Below are positions 1 through 5,600 of a stretch of DNA of 5,600 nucleotides, piece after piece. The position numbers and the translations under genes are program-made. Source of the stretch: Balneolia bacterium (GTDB lineage Bacteria > Bacteroidota > Rhodothermia > Balneolales > Cyclonatronaceae); contig PXDL01000108.1 of NCBI GenBank assembly GCA_003566395.1, positions 1-5,600 of the forward strand. The letters run 5' to 3'. Below the pieces are notes generated by a model. That model ran no database searches. It was not told the origin of the DNA and saw nothing but the letters and a program-made list of their open reading frames with translations. Positions within the stretch are counted from its first letter, which is position 1, and the number at the start of each line of letters is the position of its first letter.

Positions 1-928
1 GAGGGGCCTGGATATCTCCGGTTCCGAGGTCATCACCATCCGCGCTAACGACAGCCGCGGTCGTGACAATGTGCGTATAGAGCTGGATGAACAGTTTGCC
101 CATCTTCCAAATGTAGGTTTACCTGTTGTGCAGCGCGTGGTGGAGCAGGAAGAAGAGGTCCCCGCGGCAGAGCACACCGGTCCGGGACGTGGCGAACGTG
201 CCCGCCGGGCCCGAACCGATACAGAACGGTTTGTGCTGGCCGAAATGGAAGTGGAACTTGATGAAGTCGTAATTACCGCCGAGCGTGAAGACAGAGAGGA
301 GATGGTCAGAAGGATGGCGGCCGGAGATGTAGGAGGAGCAAGCATCCGGCTTGAAGACCGTCCGGAGCTTCAAACCATGGGAATCCGTGAAGTAATCACC
401 CGGCTGCCTGGCGTGCAGGTCAGGGGAGAATCGATTAATATTCGAACCGGATTTACAACTATGACAGCAGGTTCCGAACCTCTTTTGCTGATCGACGGAA
501 TGGCGTTTGATCTGGAGATACTGGATACAATTTCCAGTTCGGATGTGGAATCGGTTATGGTGCTTCGCCGTCCCGATGAGCTTGCACGCTTCGGCGCCAC
601 GGGTGCGAACGGTGTCATATCAATCAGAACACACCGCGGAGGCGGGCCTGAGCGGCAAACACGCGGATTGTTGAACGCGTTTGTGGAAGGCTATGATGAT
701 CCCCCGCCTTTCTTCACTCCACGGTACGGCGGGGCTGAACGAGACCGGGAAGAGCCGGACAACCGCATCACCCTGCACTGGGTTCCGAAACTTGAGATCG
801 GTACCGGTGGCGCCGACGTCCTTTTCTGGACAGGTGATGTGCCCGGCAGGTACCGGGTGGTAATCGAAGGCCTGACGGTTGAGGGTATTCCGTTTCGGGA
901 GGTCGGGTACATCGAAGTGGAAGCATAG
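1..928 (+). CDS. TonB plug-domain protein with macroglobulin-like C-terminus, no beta-barrel (5' truncated)
   Basis: The frame is open from the first bases of the window (first full codon at base 2), so the true start lies upstream. A GTG at 71 is only an internal valine codon. The N-terminal part reads like the end of a beta-sandwich domain, followed by an acidic and arginine-rich linker. Around bases 250-285 is a TonB-box-like stretch, ELDEVVITAE. Bases 350-650 encode a plug-type domain: REVITRLPGVQVRG, then LLLIDG, then a DVESVMVLRRPDE segment and GATGANGVISIRT, which matches the usual order in SusC/RagA-type plugs. After about 35 linker residues comes a terminal sandwich with FWTGDVPGRYRVVIEGLT, typical of macroglobulin-type (MG/MG2-like) domains in Bacteroidota envelope proteins. 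The stop at 926-928 leaves no room for an outer-membrane barrel, so this is probably not a transport channel. A surface or periplasmic role is inferred; the substrate is unknown. Confidence 0.8.
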   Translation, partial: RGLDISGSEVITIRANDSRGRDNVRIELDEQFAHLPNVGLPVVQRVVEQEEEVPAAEHTGPGRGERARRARTDTERFVLAEMEVELDEVVITAEREDREEMVRRMAAGDVGGASIRLEDRPELQTMGIREVITRLPGVQVRGESINIRTGFTTMTAGSEPLLLIDGMAFDLEILDTISSSDVESVMVLRRPDELARFGATGANGVISIRTHRGGGPERQTRGLLNAFVEGYDDPPPFFTPRYGGAERDREEPDNRITLHWVPKLEIGTGGADVLFWTGDVPGRYRVVIEGLTVEGIPFREVGYIEVEA

Positions 929-939
929 GCGGTATGCAC

Positions 940-973
940 TTTTGTCACGCTCCGGGGCGGGCGCGTGACAGAA
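940..973 (+). other. Strong hairpin just after the plug-protein gene
   Basis: TGTCACGC at 943-950 pairs perfectly with GCGTGACA at 963-970 around a G-rich 12-base loop. The stem can extend outward by three more pairs, one of them G:U, to 940-973. It lies 11 bases after the stop codon, where a terminator is expected, but no T-run follows on either strand. It may be an mRNA 3'-end stabiliser, a factor-dependent terminator, or a protein-binding inverted repeat. Confidence 0.5.
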
Positions 974-1031
974 TGATGATTCGCCGGCCCGTCGGGTCTG
1001 TCAAAATGATGCGGGCTTAGCTTTGATGGGT

Positions 1032-1048
1032 TTGGCACGGTTTTTTCT
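1032..1048 (+). promoter_or_regulatory. Candidate sigma-54-type promoter of groESL
   Basis: TTGGCACGGTTTTTTCT matches the sigma-54 (RpoN) consensus YTGGCACGRNNNTTGCW at every defined position except the G of the -12 GC, which is T here. The distance between the -24 GG (1034-1035) and the -12 dinucleotide (1046-1047) is the required 10 bases. Transcription would start near 1058-1060, giving a leader of about 80 bases before groES. The missing -12 G is at a normally important position, so the promoter could be weak or the match could be fortuitous. No enhancer site for an activator was identified. Confidence 0.45.
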
Positions 1049-1074
1049 ATTGGGTTTCACAACGAATAAAAACA

Positions 1075-1092
1075 CGTGTGTTTTTTCACACG
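1075..1092 (+). promoter_or_regulatory. Hairpin in the groES leader
   Basis: CGTGTG (1075-1080) and CACACG (1087-1092) form a perfect six-pair stem closed by a T6 loop. It overlaps an ACACGTGT palindrome at 1072-1079. Short arms TTGGGTT (1050-1056) and AACCCAA (1103-1109) flank it symmetrically and could form an outer stem if transcription starts upstream of 1050. The structure leaves the ribosome binding site free, so it is not an obvious thermosensor. Leader stabilisation or protein binding are alternatives. Confidence 0.35.
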
Positions 1093-1123
1093 CAATTGCT
1101 TTAACCCAAAACAGAAATCTCAC

Positions 1124-1128
1124 AGGAG
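1124..1128 (+). promoter_or_regulatory. groES ribosome binding site
   Basis: AGGAG ends nine bases before the ATG at 1138. It is the clearest Shine-Dalgarno motif ahead of any gene in the window; groEL has none. It supports the chosen groES start. Confidence 0.7.
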
Positions 1129-1137
1129 TTATCTAAT

Positions 1138-1425
1138 ATGGCATCAATTAAACCCTTATCTGACCGCGTGCTTGTTAAGCCCGATGTAGCTGAGGAAACC
1201 ACTTCAAGTGGTATTATTATTCCCGACACAGCAAAAGAAAAACCACAGCGCGGTACAGTTGTAGCTGTTGGTGAAGGTCGTTATGAGAACGGCACCAAAA
1301 TTGATATGTCGCTAAAAAAAGGCGATAAAGTATTATACGGCAAATATGCCGGTACAGAGTTAACGATCGACGGCGATGAGCTGATGATCATGCGTGAAAG
1401 CGAAATTCTCGGTATCGTAAGCTAA
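1138..1425 (+). CDS. groES: GroES co-chaperonin (Cpn10)
   Basis: This is the 10-kDa co-chaperonin that forms a heptameric lid on GroEL in the cytoplasm and encloses the folding chamber during the ATP cycle. The product has 95 residues, the normal size. The N-terminus KPLSDRVLVKP is the family signature. The mobile loop that docks on GroEL spans about residues 17-35 and carries the hydrophobic tripeptide III at 26-28, followed by PDTAKEKPQRG. The core motifs VVAVGEG and KKGDKVLYGKYAGTE and the ending ESEILGIV are all intact. The ATG at 1138 has a well-placed AGGAG and gives the standard N-terminus. groEL follows 95 bases downstream, so the two are almost certainly co-transcribed. A sigma-54-like element lies upstream and no CIRCE operator for HrcA is visible. 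Confidence 0.98.
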   Translation: MASIKPLSDRVLVKPDVAEETTSSGIIIPDTAKEKPQRGTVVAVGEGRYENGTKIDMSLKKGDKVLYGKYAGTELTIDGDELMIMRESEILGIVS

Positions 1426-1439
1426 ACAGCTTTTCATCA

Positions 1440-1470
1440 GGATGCGGACGTGCCAAACGTCTGCCAATCC
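1440..1470 (+). other. Hairpin between groES and groEL
   Basis: GCGGACG (1444-1450) pairs with CGTCTGC (1458-1464), seven pairs including one G:U, around a seven-base loop. After a two-base bulge, GGAT (1440-1443) pairs with ATCC (1467-1470). There is no T-run after it, so it is unlikely to be an intrinsic terminator. An intercistronic RNA-processing or stability element that sets the groES:groEL ratio is possible but unproven. Confidence 0.55.
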
Positions 1471-1520
1471 GGACTGAACAAATTTACATTATTAGTAACC
1501 TCAAAAAATAACAGTCGAAT

Positions 1521-3179
1521 ATGTCAAAATTAGTGCATTATAACGTAGATGCCCGCGAATCCCTCAAAAGAGGTGTGGACAAATTGGCCAACGCCGTTAA
1601 GGTGACCCTCGGCCCACGTGGACGCAATGTTGTGATCGAAAAATCCTTTGGTGCTCCGAGCATAACAAAAGACGGTGTAACCGTAGCCAAAGAAATTGAA
1701 CTGGAAGACAAAGTTGAGAACATGGGCGCCCAAATGGTGCGCGAAGTAGCTTCAAAAACGAATGATAATGCCGGTGACGGTACTACCACAGCTACAGTTC
1801 TCGCCCAGTCCATCATCCAGAACGGATTGAAAAACGTAACCGCCGGTGCCAACCCAATGGACCTCAAGCGCGGTATAGATCAGGCTGTGAAGTCTGTGGT
1901 TAGCGAGCTTCAAAAAATGAGCAAGCCGGTAGGCGACAGCATCGCAAGTATTCAGCAGGTTGGTGCCATCTCTGCAAACGGCGATGAAGAAATCGGTCAG
2001 AACATCGCAAACGCGATGGAAAAAGTAGGCAAAGACGGCGTAATTACCGTTGAAGAAGCCAAAGGTACAGAGACCTATCTCGAAACGGTAGAAGGTATGC
2101 AGTTCGACCGTGGTTACCTTTCTCCGTACTTCGTGACCGACAGCGAAAAAATGGTTACCGAGCTTGAAGATTCCTACATTCTGATTTTCGACAAGAAAAT
2201 CTCAAGCATGAAAGATCTGCTTCCGGTTCTTGAAAAAGTTATTCAAACCGGTAAGCCGTTGCTTATCATTGCTGAAGACATTGAAGGCGAAGCTCTTGCC
2301 ACTCTCGTTGTGAACAAACTTCGCGGAACACTCAAAATTGCTGCCGTTAAAGCTCCGGGCTTCGGCGATCGCCGTAAAGCGATGCTCGAAGATATCGCCA
2401 TTCTTACAGGTGGAACCGTGATTAGCGAAGAACGGGGATACAAGCTCGAAAACGCTACCCTCGACTACCTCGGTCAGGCTGCCCGCATATCCATCGATAA
2501 AGACAACACAACTGTTGTAGATGGTAAAGGCAAGCAAGACGACATCAAAGCCCGCGTAAATCAGATTAAAGCTCAGATTGAAAACACCACATCTGATTAC
2601 GATCGTGAAAAACTTCAGGAGCGCCTGGCCAAGCTGAGCGGCGGAGTTGCCGTACTTTATATCGGTGCTGCCTCCGAAGTTGAGATGAAAGAGAAAAAAG
2701 CCCGTGTGGAAGATGCCCTTCACGCTACCCGCGCTGCGGTGGAAGAAGGAATTGTACCGGGTGGTGGTGTTGCGTTTGTACGCTGCATACCTGCTCTTGA
2801 AAAGCTCACACACGAAAATCAGGATACCAAACTTGGTGTGGAAATCGTGCGCCGCGCTATTGAGTCACCGCTTCGTACCATCGCCTCAAACGCAGGACAT
2901 GAAGGCTCAATTGTGGTTCAGCGTGTGAAAGAAGGAAAAGGTAACTTCGGCTTTAACGCCCGTACCGAAGTGTACGAAGACCTGGTGGAAGCCGGTGTTA
3001 TCGATCCGACCAAAGTGGCTCGTACGGCCCTTGAGAATGCTGCTTCCGTAGCAAGTCTTCTGCTTACTACCGAGGCGGTTATTTCCGAGAAGCCCTCTGA
3101 CAAAGATGACGGACCTTCTGCCCCCGACATGAGCGGTATGGGCGGAATGGGAGGCATGGGCGGAGGAATGGGCTTCTAA
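1521..3179 (+). CDS. groEL: GroEL chaperonin (Cpn60)
   Basis: This is the 60-kDa ATP-driven chaperonin, a double heptameric ring in the cytoplasm that folds proteins together with GroES. The product has 552 residues, the normal size. The equatorial nucleotide site is intact: TLGPRG at 29-34, GDGTTTA at 85-91 with the catalytic Asp86, and Asp398 in the VEDALHATRAAVEEG motif, followed by PGGG. The apical domain carries conserved segments such as YLSPYFVTD and KAPGFGDRR. The C-terminus is the usual flexible Gly-Met tail, MSGMGGMGGMGGGMGF. The start at 1521 gives the expected N-terminus, but there is no Shine-Dalgarno motif; the region before it is A-rich (CAAAAAATAACAG), which is common in Bacteroidota. 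It is the second gene of the groES-groEL operon and is followed by a strong terminator. I see no missing residue or frameshift. Confidence 0.99.
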   Translation: MSKLVHYNVDARESLKRGVDKLANAVKVTLGPRGRNVVIEKSFGAPSITKDGVTVAKEIELEDKVENMGAQMVREVASKTNDNAGDGTTTATVLAQSIIQNGLKNVTAGANPMDLKRGIDQAVKSVVSELQKMSKPVGDSIASIQQVGAISANGDEEIGQNIANAMEKVGKDGVITVEEAKGTETYLETVEGMQFDRGYLSPYFVTDSEKMVTELEDSYILIFDKKISSMKDLLPVLEKVIQTGKPLLIIAEDIEGEALATLVVNKLRGTLKIAAVKAPGFGDRRKAMLEDIAILTGGTVISEERGYKLENATLDYLGQAARISIDKDNTTVVDGKGKQDDIKARVNQIKAQIENTTSDYDREKLQERLAKLSGGVAVLYIGAASEVEMKEKKARVEDALHATRAAVEEGIVPGGGVAFVRCIPALEKLTHENQDTKLGVEIVRRAIESPLRTIASNAGHEGSIVVQRVKEGKGNFGFNARTEVYEDLVEAGVIDPTKVARTALENAASVASLLLTTEAVISEKPSDKDDGPSAPDMSGMGGMGGMGGGMGF

Positions 3180-3200
3180 ATCCACCCCATTCTGACTCCA

Positions 3201-3217
3201 CAAAGGTTTAGCCTTTG
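3201..3217 (+). other. Small hairpin before the groEL terminator
   Basis: CAAAGG (3201-3206) and CCTTTG (3212-3217) form a perfect six-pair stem with a TTTAG loop. It lies directly upstream of the main terminator. It may help protect the groEL mRNA 3' end, but may have no function of its own. Confidence 0.35.
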
Positions 3218-3222
3218 CACTG

Positions 3223-3259
3223 AAAAGCCGGTTGTCGTTTTTGACGGCCGGCTTTTTTT
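3223..3259 (+). terminator. Intrinsic terminator of groES-groEL
   Basis: AAAAGCCGG (3223-3231) pairs with CCGGCTTTT (3248-3256). The inner bases TTGTC and GACGG continue the stem through two U:G pairs, giving about 14 pairs around a T-rich loop. A run of seven T (3253-3259) ends the element. It lies 43 bases after the groEL stop. Confidence 0.93.
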
Positions 3260-3336
3260 ATGATACTTGTTTCAAAACGTTCACTTCTTCACAAGCCTTT
3301 ACAAAAGTATATATATGGTGAGGGATTTAACGAATG

Positions 3337-3364
3337 TTGCCGTCTTTTAAAGTGAATAACTTTG
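3337..3364 (+). promoter_or_regulatory. Candidate Bacteroidota-type promoter for the ATP-grasp gene
   Basis: TTG at 3337-3339 and TAACTTTG at 3357-3364 are separated by 17 bases. This fits the TTG-N17-23-TAnnTTTG pattern known for the housekeeping sigma factor of Flavobacterium and relatives. Transcription would start near 3370, leaving an untranslated leader of about 170 bases. The motif is short, so a chance match is possible, and a nearer promoter may exist. Confidence 0.4.
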
Positions 3365-3484
3365 GGTAAGGCCCGCATGTTTTGTATCATACTGTAATTC
3401 AAATATTTAAGGCTGTACAAAAGAAATATATTTTTAAACCTTGAACATATTGCTAACTCATTGAATGTGTTTAACAGCCATCAA

Positions 3485-3507
3485 GCCGCTAATGTATTGA
3501 AAGCGGC
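3485..3507 (+). promoter_or_regulatory. Leader hairpin upstream of the ATP-grasp gene
   Basis: GCCGCT (3485-3490) and AGCGGC (3502-3507) form a perfect six-pair GC-rich stem with an 11-base loop, in otherwise AT-rich sequence. It lies 36 bases before the ATG at 3544 and leaves the weak ribosome binding site AAGGA (3533-3537) free. No T-run follows, so it is not an attenuator by itself. Confidence 0.35.
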
Positions 3508-3543
3508 CTCAAGTGCTAAAAATCATAAAAACAAGGATACACC

Positions 3544-4770
3544 ATGAGCAGCACCGTTGCATTACTTGGCTGGAGTTTGCCGGCCATTGAGAGCGTCCAA
3601 AAACTGAATAAACCGTATGTGGTTGTCAGTTTCCCCGATTTTGAACCTTATGCCAGGGAAAATAATATTCCTTTCGTTTCCTGGAAGTTCGATGACTGGA
3701 ATGAAAAGCATAACGCCCTTCAATTGAAGGAAATGCTGGATGAGCACGGAGTGGATTACACGGTTGCGTTATATGAAGAAACCGTTGAATGGGCCGGAGC
3801 CGTGAACTCCCTGTACAGAAATGATCCAAGAGTTCTGAACCGTGCCTATTTATTCCGGAATAAATCGCTCATGAAGCGGAAAGCTATGCTTGCCGGGATT
3901 CGCGTAGGGTATTTCGAAGAGGTGTACAAAAAAGCGGATGTGGTCAAATTTATGGACCGCCTGAACGAGGCTAATCTTCAGCTTGAGGGCGAAGAAGATG
4001 CCTGGGTTCACCTCAAACCTTTCAGCGCGGCCGGAACCGTGGGCCACAAGCTGCTGCGGAGCAAGGCCGATATTGACAAGCGCGTTATTGATGAAGATTT
4101 CCCCTGTATGGTGGAAAGCCATCTGCCCGGTAAGGAGTTTTCCTGCGAGGCGTTTATTCACAGCGGGAAAATCAAATTTCTGAATATTACCGAATATGTG
4201 AAGCTCGGATTTTCCAACTTCATACCGTGCGGACCTGAGCTTCAGGCAAAGCGCCCGTTGATTCAGGAAGCCATGCAAAAATTAGTGGATTCCTTTGGTA
4301 TTGAATACGGGGTCATCCATCCTGAGTGGTTTCTGACTGAAGACAACACTATCAGTTTTGGTGAGGTAGCCAGCCGGATTCCCGGGGGCCATATTTTTGA
4401 GCTGATAGAGGGAGCCTATGGGTTCGACGCCATTCAGGCACTCATCCTTTGCAGCGACCCGACCATGTCTGAAGAGGAGATCGAGGCATTCTTCCCGAAA
4501 TCAGAGGATGACTTCCAGACGTATGCAGGAAGCGTGATGGTTTATCCCAAGCCGGGCTATGTAAAACGTCTTCAGGTTCCGGAAGAACTCAAGGAAGATC
4601 CGTTTTTCGATCACCATACCTTGTATGAACCGAGCGAGCATAAAGTATCCGAAACCCGGGAAGGATTCGGGAACCACTACGGTACGGTATTTTTCAAGGG
4701 TGATGATCCCGCCCGTATGAAAGAATTACTCACTCATTATCAGGATGCCAACTTCTACGGAAGTGACTGA
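3544..4770 (+). CDS. ATP-grasp superfamily carboxylate ligase-like enzyme, substrate unknown
   Basis: This 408-residue protein has the layout of an ATP-grasp ligase, the class that activates a carboxylate as an acyl-phosphate and joins it to an amine or thiol. Residues 1-95 form a Rossmann-like preATP-grasp domain (VALLGWSLPAIESVQ at the start). The nucleotide-binding part begins with FRNKSLMKRKAMLAGIRVGYF (104-124), continues with the lysine-containing HLKPFSAAGTVGHKL (156-170), and has the adenine-site strand MVESHLPGKEFSCEAF (189-204). The metal-binding segment is HPEWFL (259-264) and FGEVASRIPGG (272-282), with Glu274 the likely Mg ligand. Residues about 325-408 form a C-terminal domain with no recognised name. 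There is no signal peptide or membrane segment, so it is probably cytoplasmic. The ATG at 3544 has a weak AAGGA six bases upstream. It seems to be a single-gene unit between two terminators. The family is well supported. The substrate is not: peptide, amino-acid or cofactor ligases are all possible. Confidence 0.85.
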   Translation: MSSTVALLGWSLPAIESVQKLNKPYVVVSFPDFEPYARENNIPFVSWKFDDWNEKHNALQLKEMLDEHGVDYTVALYEETVEWAGAVNSLYRNDPRVLNRAYLFRNKSLMKRKAMLAGIRVGYFEEVYKKADVVKFMDRLNEANLQLEGEEDAWVHLKPFSAAGTVGHKLLRSKADIDKRVIDEDFPCMVESHLPGKEFSCEAFIHSGKIKFLNITEYVKLGFSNFIPCGPELQAKRPLIQEAMQKLVDSFGIEYGVIHPEWFLTEDNTISFGEVASRIPGGHIFELIEGAYGFDAIQALILCSDPTMSEEEIEAFFPKSEDDFQTYAGSVMVYPKPGYVKRLQVPEELKEDPFFDHHTLYEPSEHKVSETREGFGNHYGTVFFKGDDPARMKELLTHYQDANFYGSD

Positions 4771-4816
4771 CATCACAAAACCGAAGTATAATCGCTCGGC
4801 AATTTTCAAGAGCTTC

Positions 4817-4858
4817 GATAAAAGGAGGAAAATTTCCTCCTTTTATCTTTTATATTTA
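4817..4858 (+). terminator. Perfect 31-base palindrome, likely terminator of the ATP-grasp gene
   Basis: GATAAAAGGAGGAAA (4817-4831) and TTTCCTCCTTTTATC (4833-4847) are exact reverse complements around a single central A. In RNA the loop would use a few inner bases, leaving roughly 13-14 pairs. T-rich sequence follows (4848-4868). The structure is symmetric, and the outer arms supply A- and T-runs in both directions. Its left arm contains a perfect Shine-Dalgarno core, AAGGAGG, which the stem would hide. Confidence 0.85.
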
Positions 4859-4875
4859 TCATTTTTAGACGCGCC

Positions 4876-4899
4876 ATGTCGCTTTACCATTTAATCTGA
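4876..4899 (+). other. Seven-codon mini-ORF ahead of the last gene, in the same frame
   Basis: ATG at 4876 encodes MSLYHLI and stops at TGA 4897-4899. It is in the same frame as the long downstream reading frame, whose likely TTG start lies six bases after this stop. It could be a translated leader, a chance ATG, or the true N-terminus interrupted by a nonsense mutation or base-call error. No Shine-Dalgarno motif precedes it. Confidence 0.25.
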
Positions 4900-4905
4900 G
4901 AACCA

Positions 4906-5600
4906 TTGCAAGAAATACCTGAACAACTCAAAGAATCCTTTACTACGTCCCTTCAAGAAGTTGAAAACGCCATACCAATCATGCGCAAAGAACGCATGAA
5001 AAAAGTTATGAGCGTTTCCGACCAAATTTCAGATTATGAGCAGGGTTGCTCGTTTCTGTACGAACACATCGTTTCACTTAACAAGCTCGGCGTTTTCGAG
5101 GACACCATGTGGGCCGAACCAAACAAACTGGTGCCGGCACTTGTGGGAGGGACGCTCAAAGCTGGCGGACCGACAACTCTTGTTGAGGTGCTTAGTGAAC
5201 TGCGCATGCTTGCTATTTCAGAAGGAAGAATCAAGGATTCAAACCTGACAAAGAAGCAGGCCTCGCGCTATATGCGTTCCGTGCTTGTTGCTAATCTGGA
5301 TTTGATTTTTCCGGATGCTTCCGAAGAACTGCGCGAAATGGATGACAACACATCCAAAAAAATCACCAGGCTTTTTTCATTTTTGATGAACTTTATCACT
5401 CTTGAAGACATCAGGAACGACCTGGCCGAAGAAGTGGATCAAATTTGTAAGCAGCGCCCGATTATAACCGACCGGGCTATGCATATTCTGAGCACCATAC
5501 GGGATGAAGTTCCGCTCGATGAGGAGAAGAAATCAGACCGGCTCCTGCTGCGCTATGTGAAAGCGGCCTTTGCGCCAACCACAACCTGCAGCGAGCTTGA
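4906..5600 (+). CDS. Hypothetical, probably helical protein (3' truncated by the window)
   Basis: The frame is open for 231 codons from TTG 4906 to the window end, with no stop. TGA at 4897 closes it upstream. The first in-frame ATG is at 4981 (codon 26), but codons 2-25 (QEIPEQLKESFTTSLQEVE and onward) read like normal amphipathic protein, so TTG 4906 is the preferred start. No Shine-Dalgarno motif marks either start. The visible part is rich in charged and leucine residues and looks mainly alpha-helical, with no signal peptide or membrane segment. Distinct stretches are NKLVPALVGGTLKAGGPTTL (73-92), followed by a helix with LSELRMLAISEG (96-107) and LVANLDLIFPDASEELREM further on. I do not recognise the family and assign no function. 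A link to the ATP-grasp gene just upstream is possible, but the palindrome between them suggests separate transcription. Confidence 0.75.
   Translation, partial: MQEIPEQLKESFTTSLQEVENAIPIMRKERMKKVMSVSDQISDYEQGCSFLYEHIVSLNKLGVFEDTMWAEPNKLVPALVGGTLKAGGPTTLVEVLSELRMLAISEGRIKDSNLTKKQASRYMRSVLVANLDLIFPDASEELREMDDNTSKKITRLFSFLMNFITLEDIRNDLAEEVDQICKQRPIITDRAMHILSTIRDEVPLDEEKKSDRLLLRYVKAAFAPTTTCSEL

Larger units (their letters stand above)
3260..3543. other. AT-rich intergenic region
   Basis: No convincing gene lies here. The longest frame I looked at, from ATG 3260, is 31 codons, overlaps the terminator T-run and has no ribosome binding site. The region contains a candidate promoter at 3337-3364 and a hairpin at 3485-3507, listed separately, plus a short TATATATA run near 3309. 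The length suggests regulation of the ATP-grasp gene downstream. Confidence 0.6.

Noticed and set aside
71..73. GTG at 71 as the start of the first gene.
   Set aside because: The same frame is open and protein-like back to the window edge, with no ribosome binding site before 71.
1018..1025. TAGCTTTG matches the Bacteroidota -7 element TAnnTTTG upstream of groES.
   Set aside because: No TTG lies at the proper distance; only TCTG is 17 bases upstream. The sigma-54-like element nearby is a better match, though this box is not excluded as a second promoter.
2202..2813. A 203-codon open frame on the minus strand inside groEL.
   Set aside because: It lies wholly antisense to conserved groEL codons, has a composition that mirrors that gene, and has no recognisable motif.
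3129..3176. Tandem GGNATGGG-like DNA repeat.
   Set aside because: It encodes the normal Gly-Met tail of GroEL and needs no separate explanation.
3260..3355. A 31-codon frame from ATG 3260.
   Set aside because: It begins in the terminator T-run, has no ribosome binding site, and its peptide has no recognisable features.
3510..3520. AAGTGCTAA resembles the right arm of the CIRCE heat-shock operator (GAGTGCTAA).
   Set aside because: The required left arm TTAGCACTC nine bases upstream is absent, and the site precedes the ATP-grasp gene, not a chaperone gene.
4787..4792. TATAAT as a -10 box for the last gene.
   Set aside because: The only -35-like sequence, CTGACA at 4767-4772, is 14 bases away, and the 31-base palindrome would lie just downstream and terminate the transcript.

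Overview
The window looks like part of a chromosome from a Bacteroidota-type bacterium, most likely the Balneolota/Rhodothermota branch. Three things suggest this: a TonB plug protein without a barrel and with a macroglobulin-like C-terminus, mostly weak Shine-Dalgarno sequences, and a candidate TTG-N17-TAnnTTTG promoter. The taxon is an inference from protein style, not from a search. All genes read on the + strand, and there are no RNA genes, insertion sequences, CRISPR arrays or phage genes.

Layout. Bases 1-928 hold the 3' end of a large cell-envelope protein: a TonB plug-like domain followed by a macroglobulin/Ig-like C-terminal domain, with no beta-barrel. A strong hairpin follows the stop. 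A 209-base gap then leads into the groES (1138-1425) and groEL (1521-3179) chaperonin operon. That gap carries a near-consensus sigma-54-type -24/-12 element, a 5'-leader hairpin and a good ribosome binding site, but no CIRCE operator. A second hairpin lies between groES and groEL, and a strong intrinsic terminator closes the operon at 3223-3259.

An AT-rich gap of about 280 bases follows, with a candidate Bacteroidota-type promoter and a hairpin near the next start codon. Next comes a 408-residue ATP-grasp carboxylate ligase-like enzyme of unknown substrate (3544-4770), ended by a perfect 31-base palindrome that probably acts as a terminator. From about 4906 to the window end there is an uninterrupted reading frame with no ATG at its apparent start and no recognisable family. 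It probably starts at TTG 4906, just after a seven-codon mini-ORF in the same frame.

GroES and GroEL form one folding machine. The other genes show no clear functional link to it or to each other; each unit appears to be separated by a hairpin or terminator. I see no convincing new multi-gene system. The points most worth checking are the sigma-54-like control of groESL, the barrel-less plug protein, the uncharacterised ATP-grasp enzyme, and the unusual start of the last gene.
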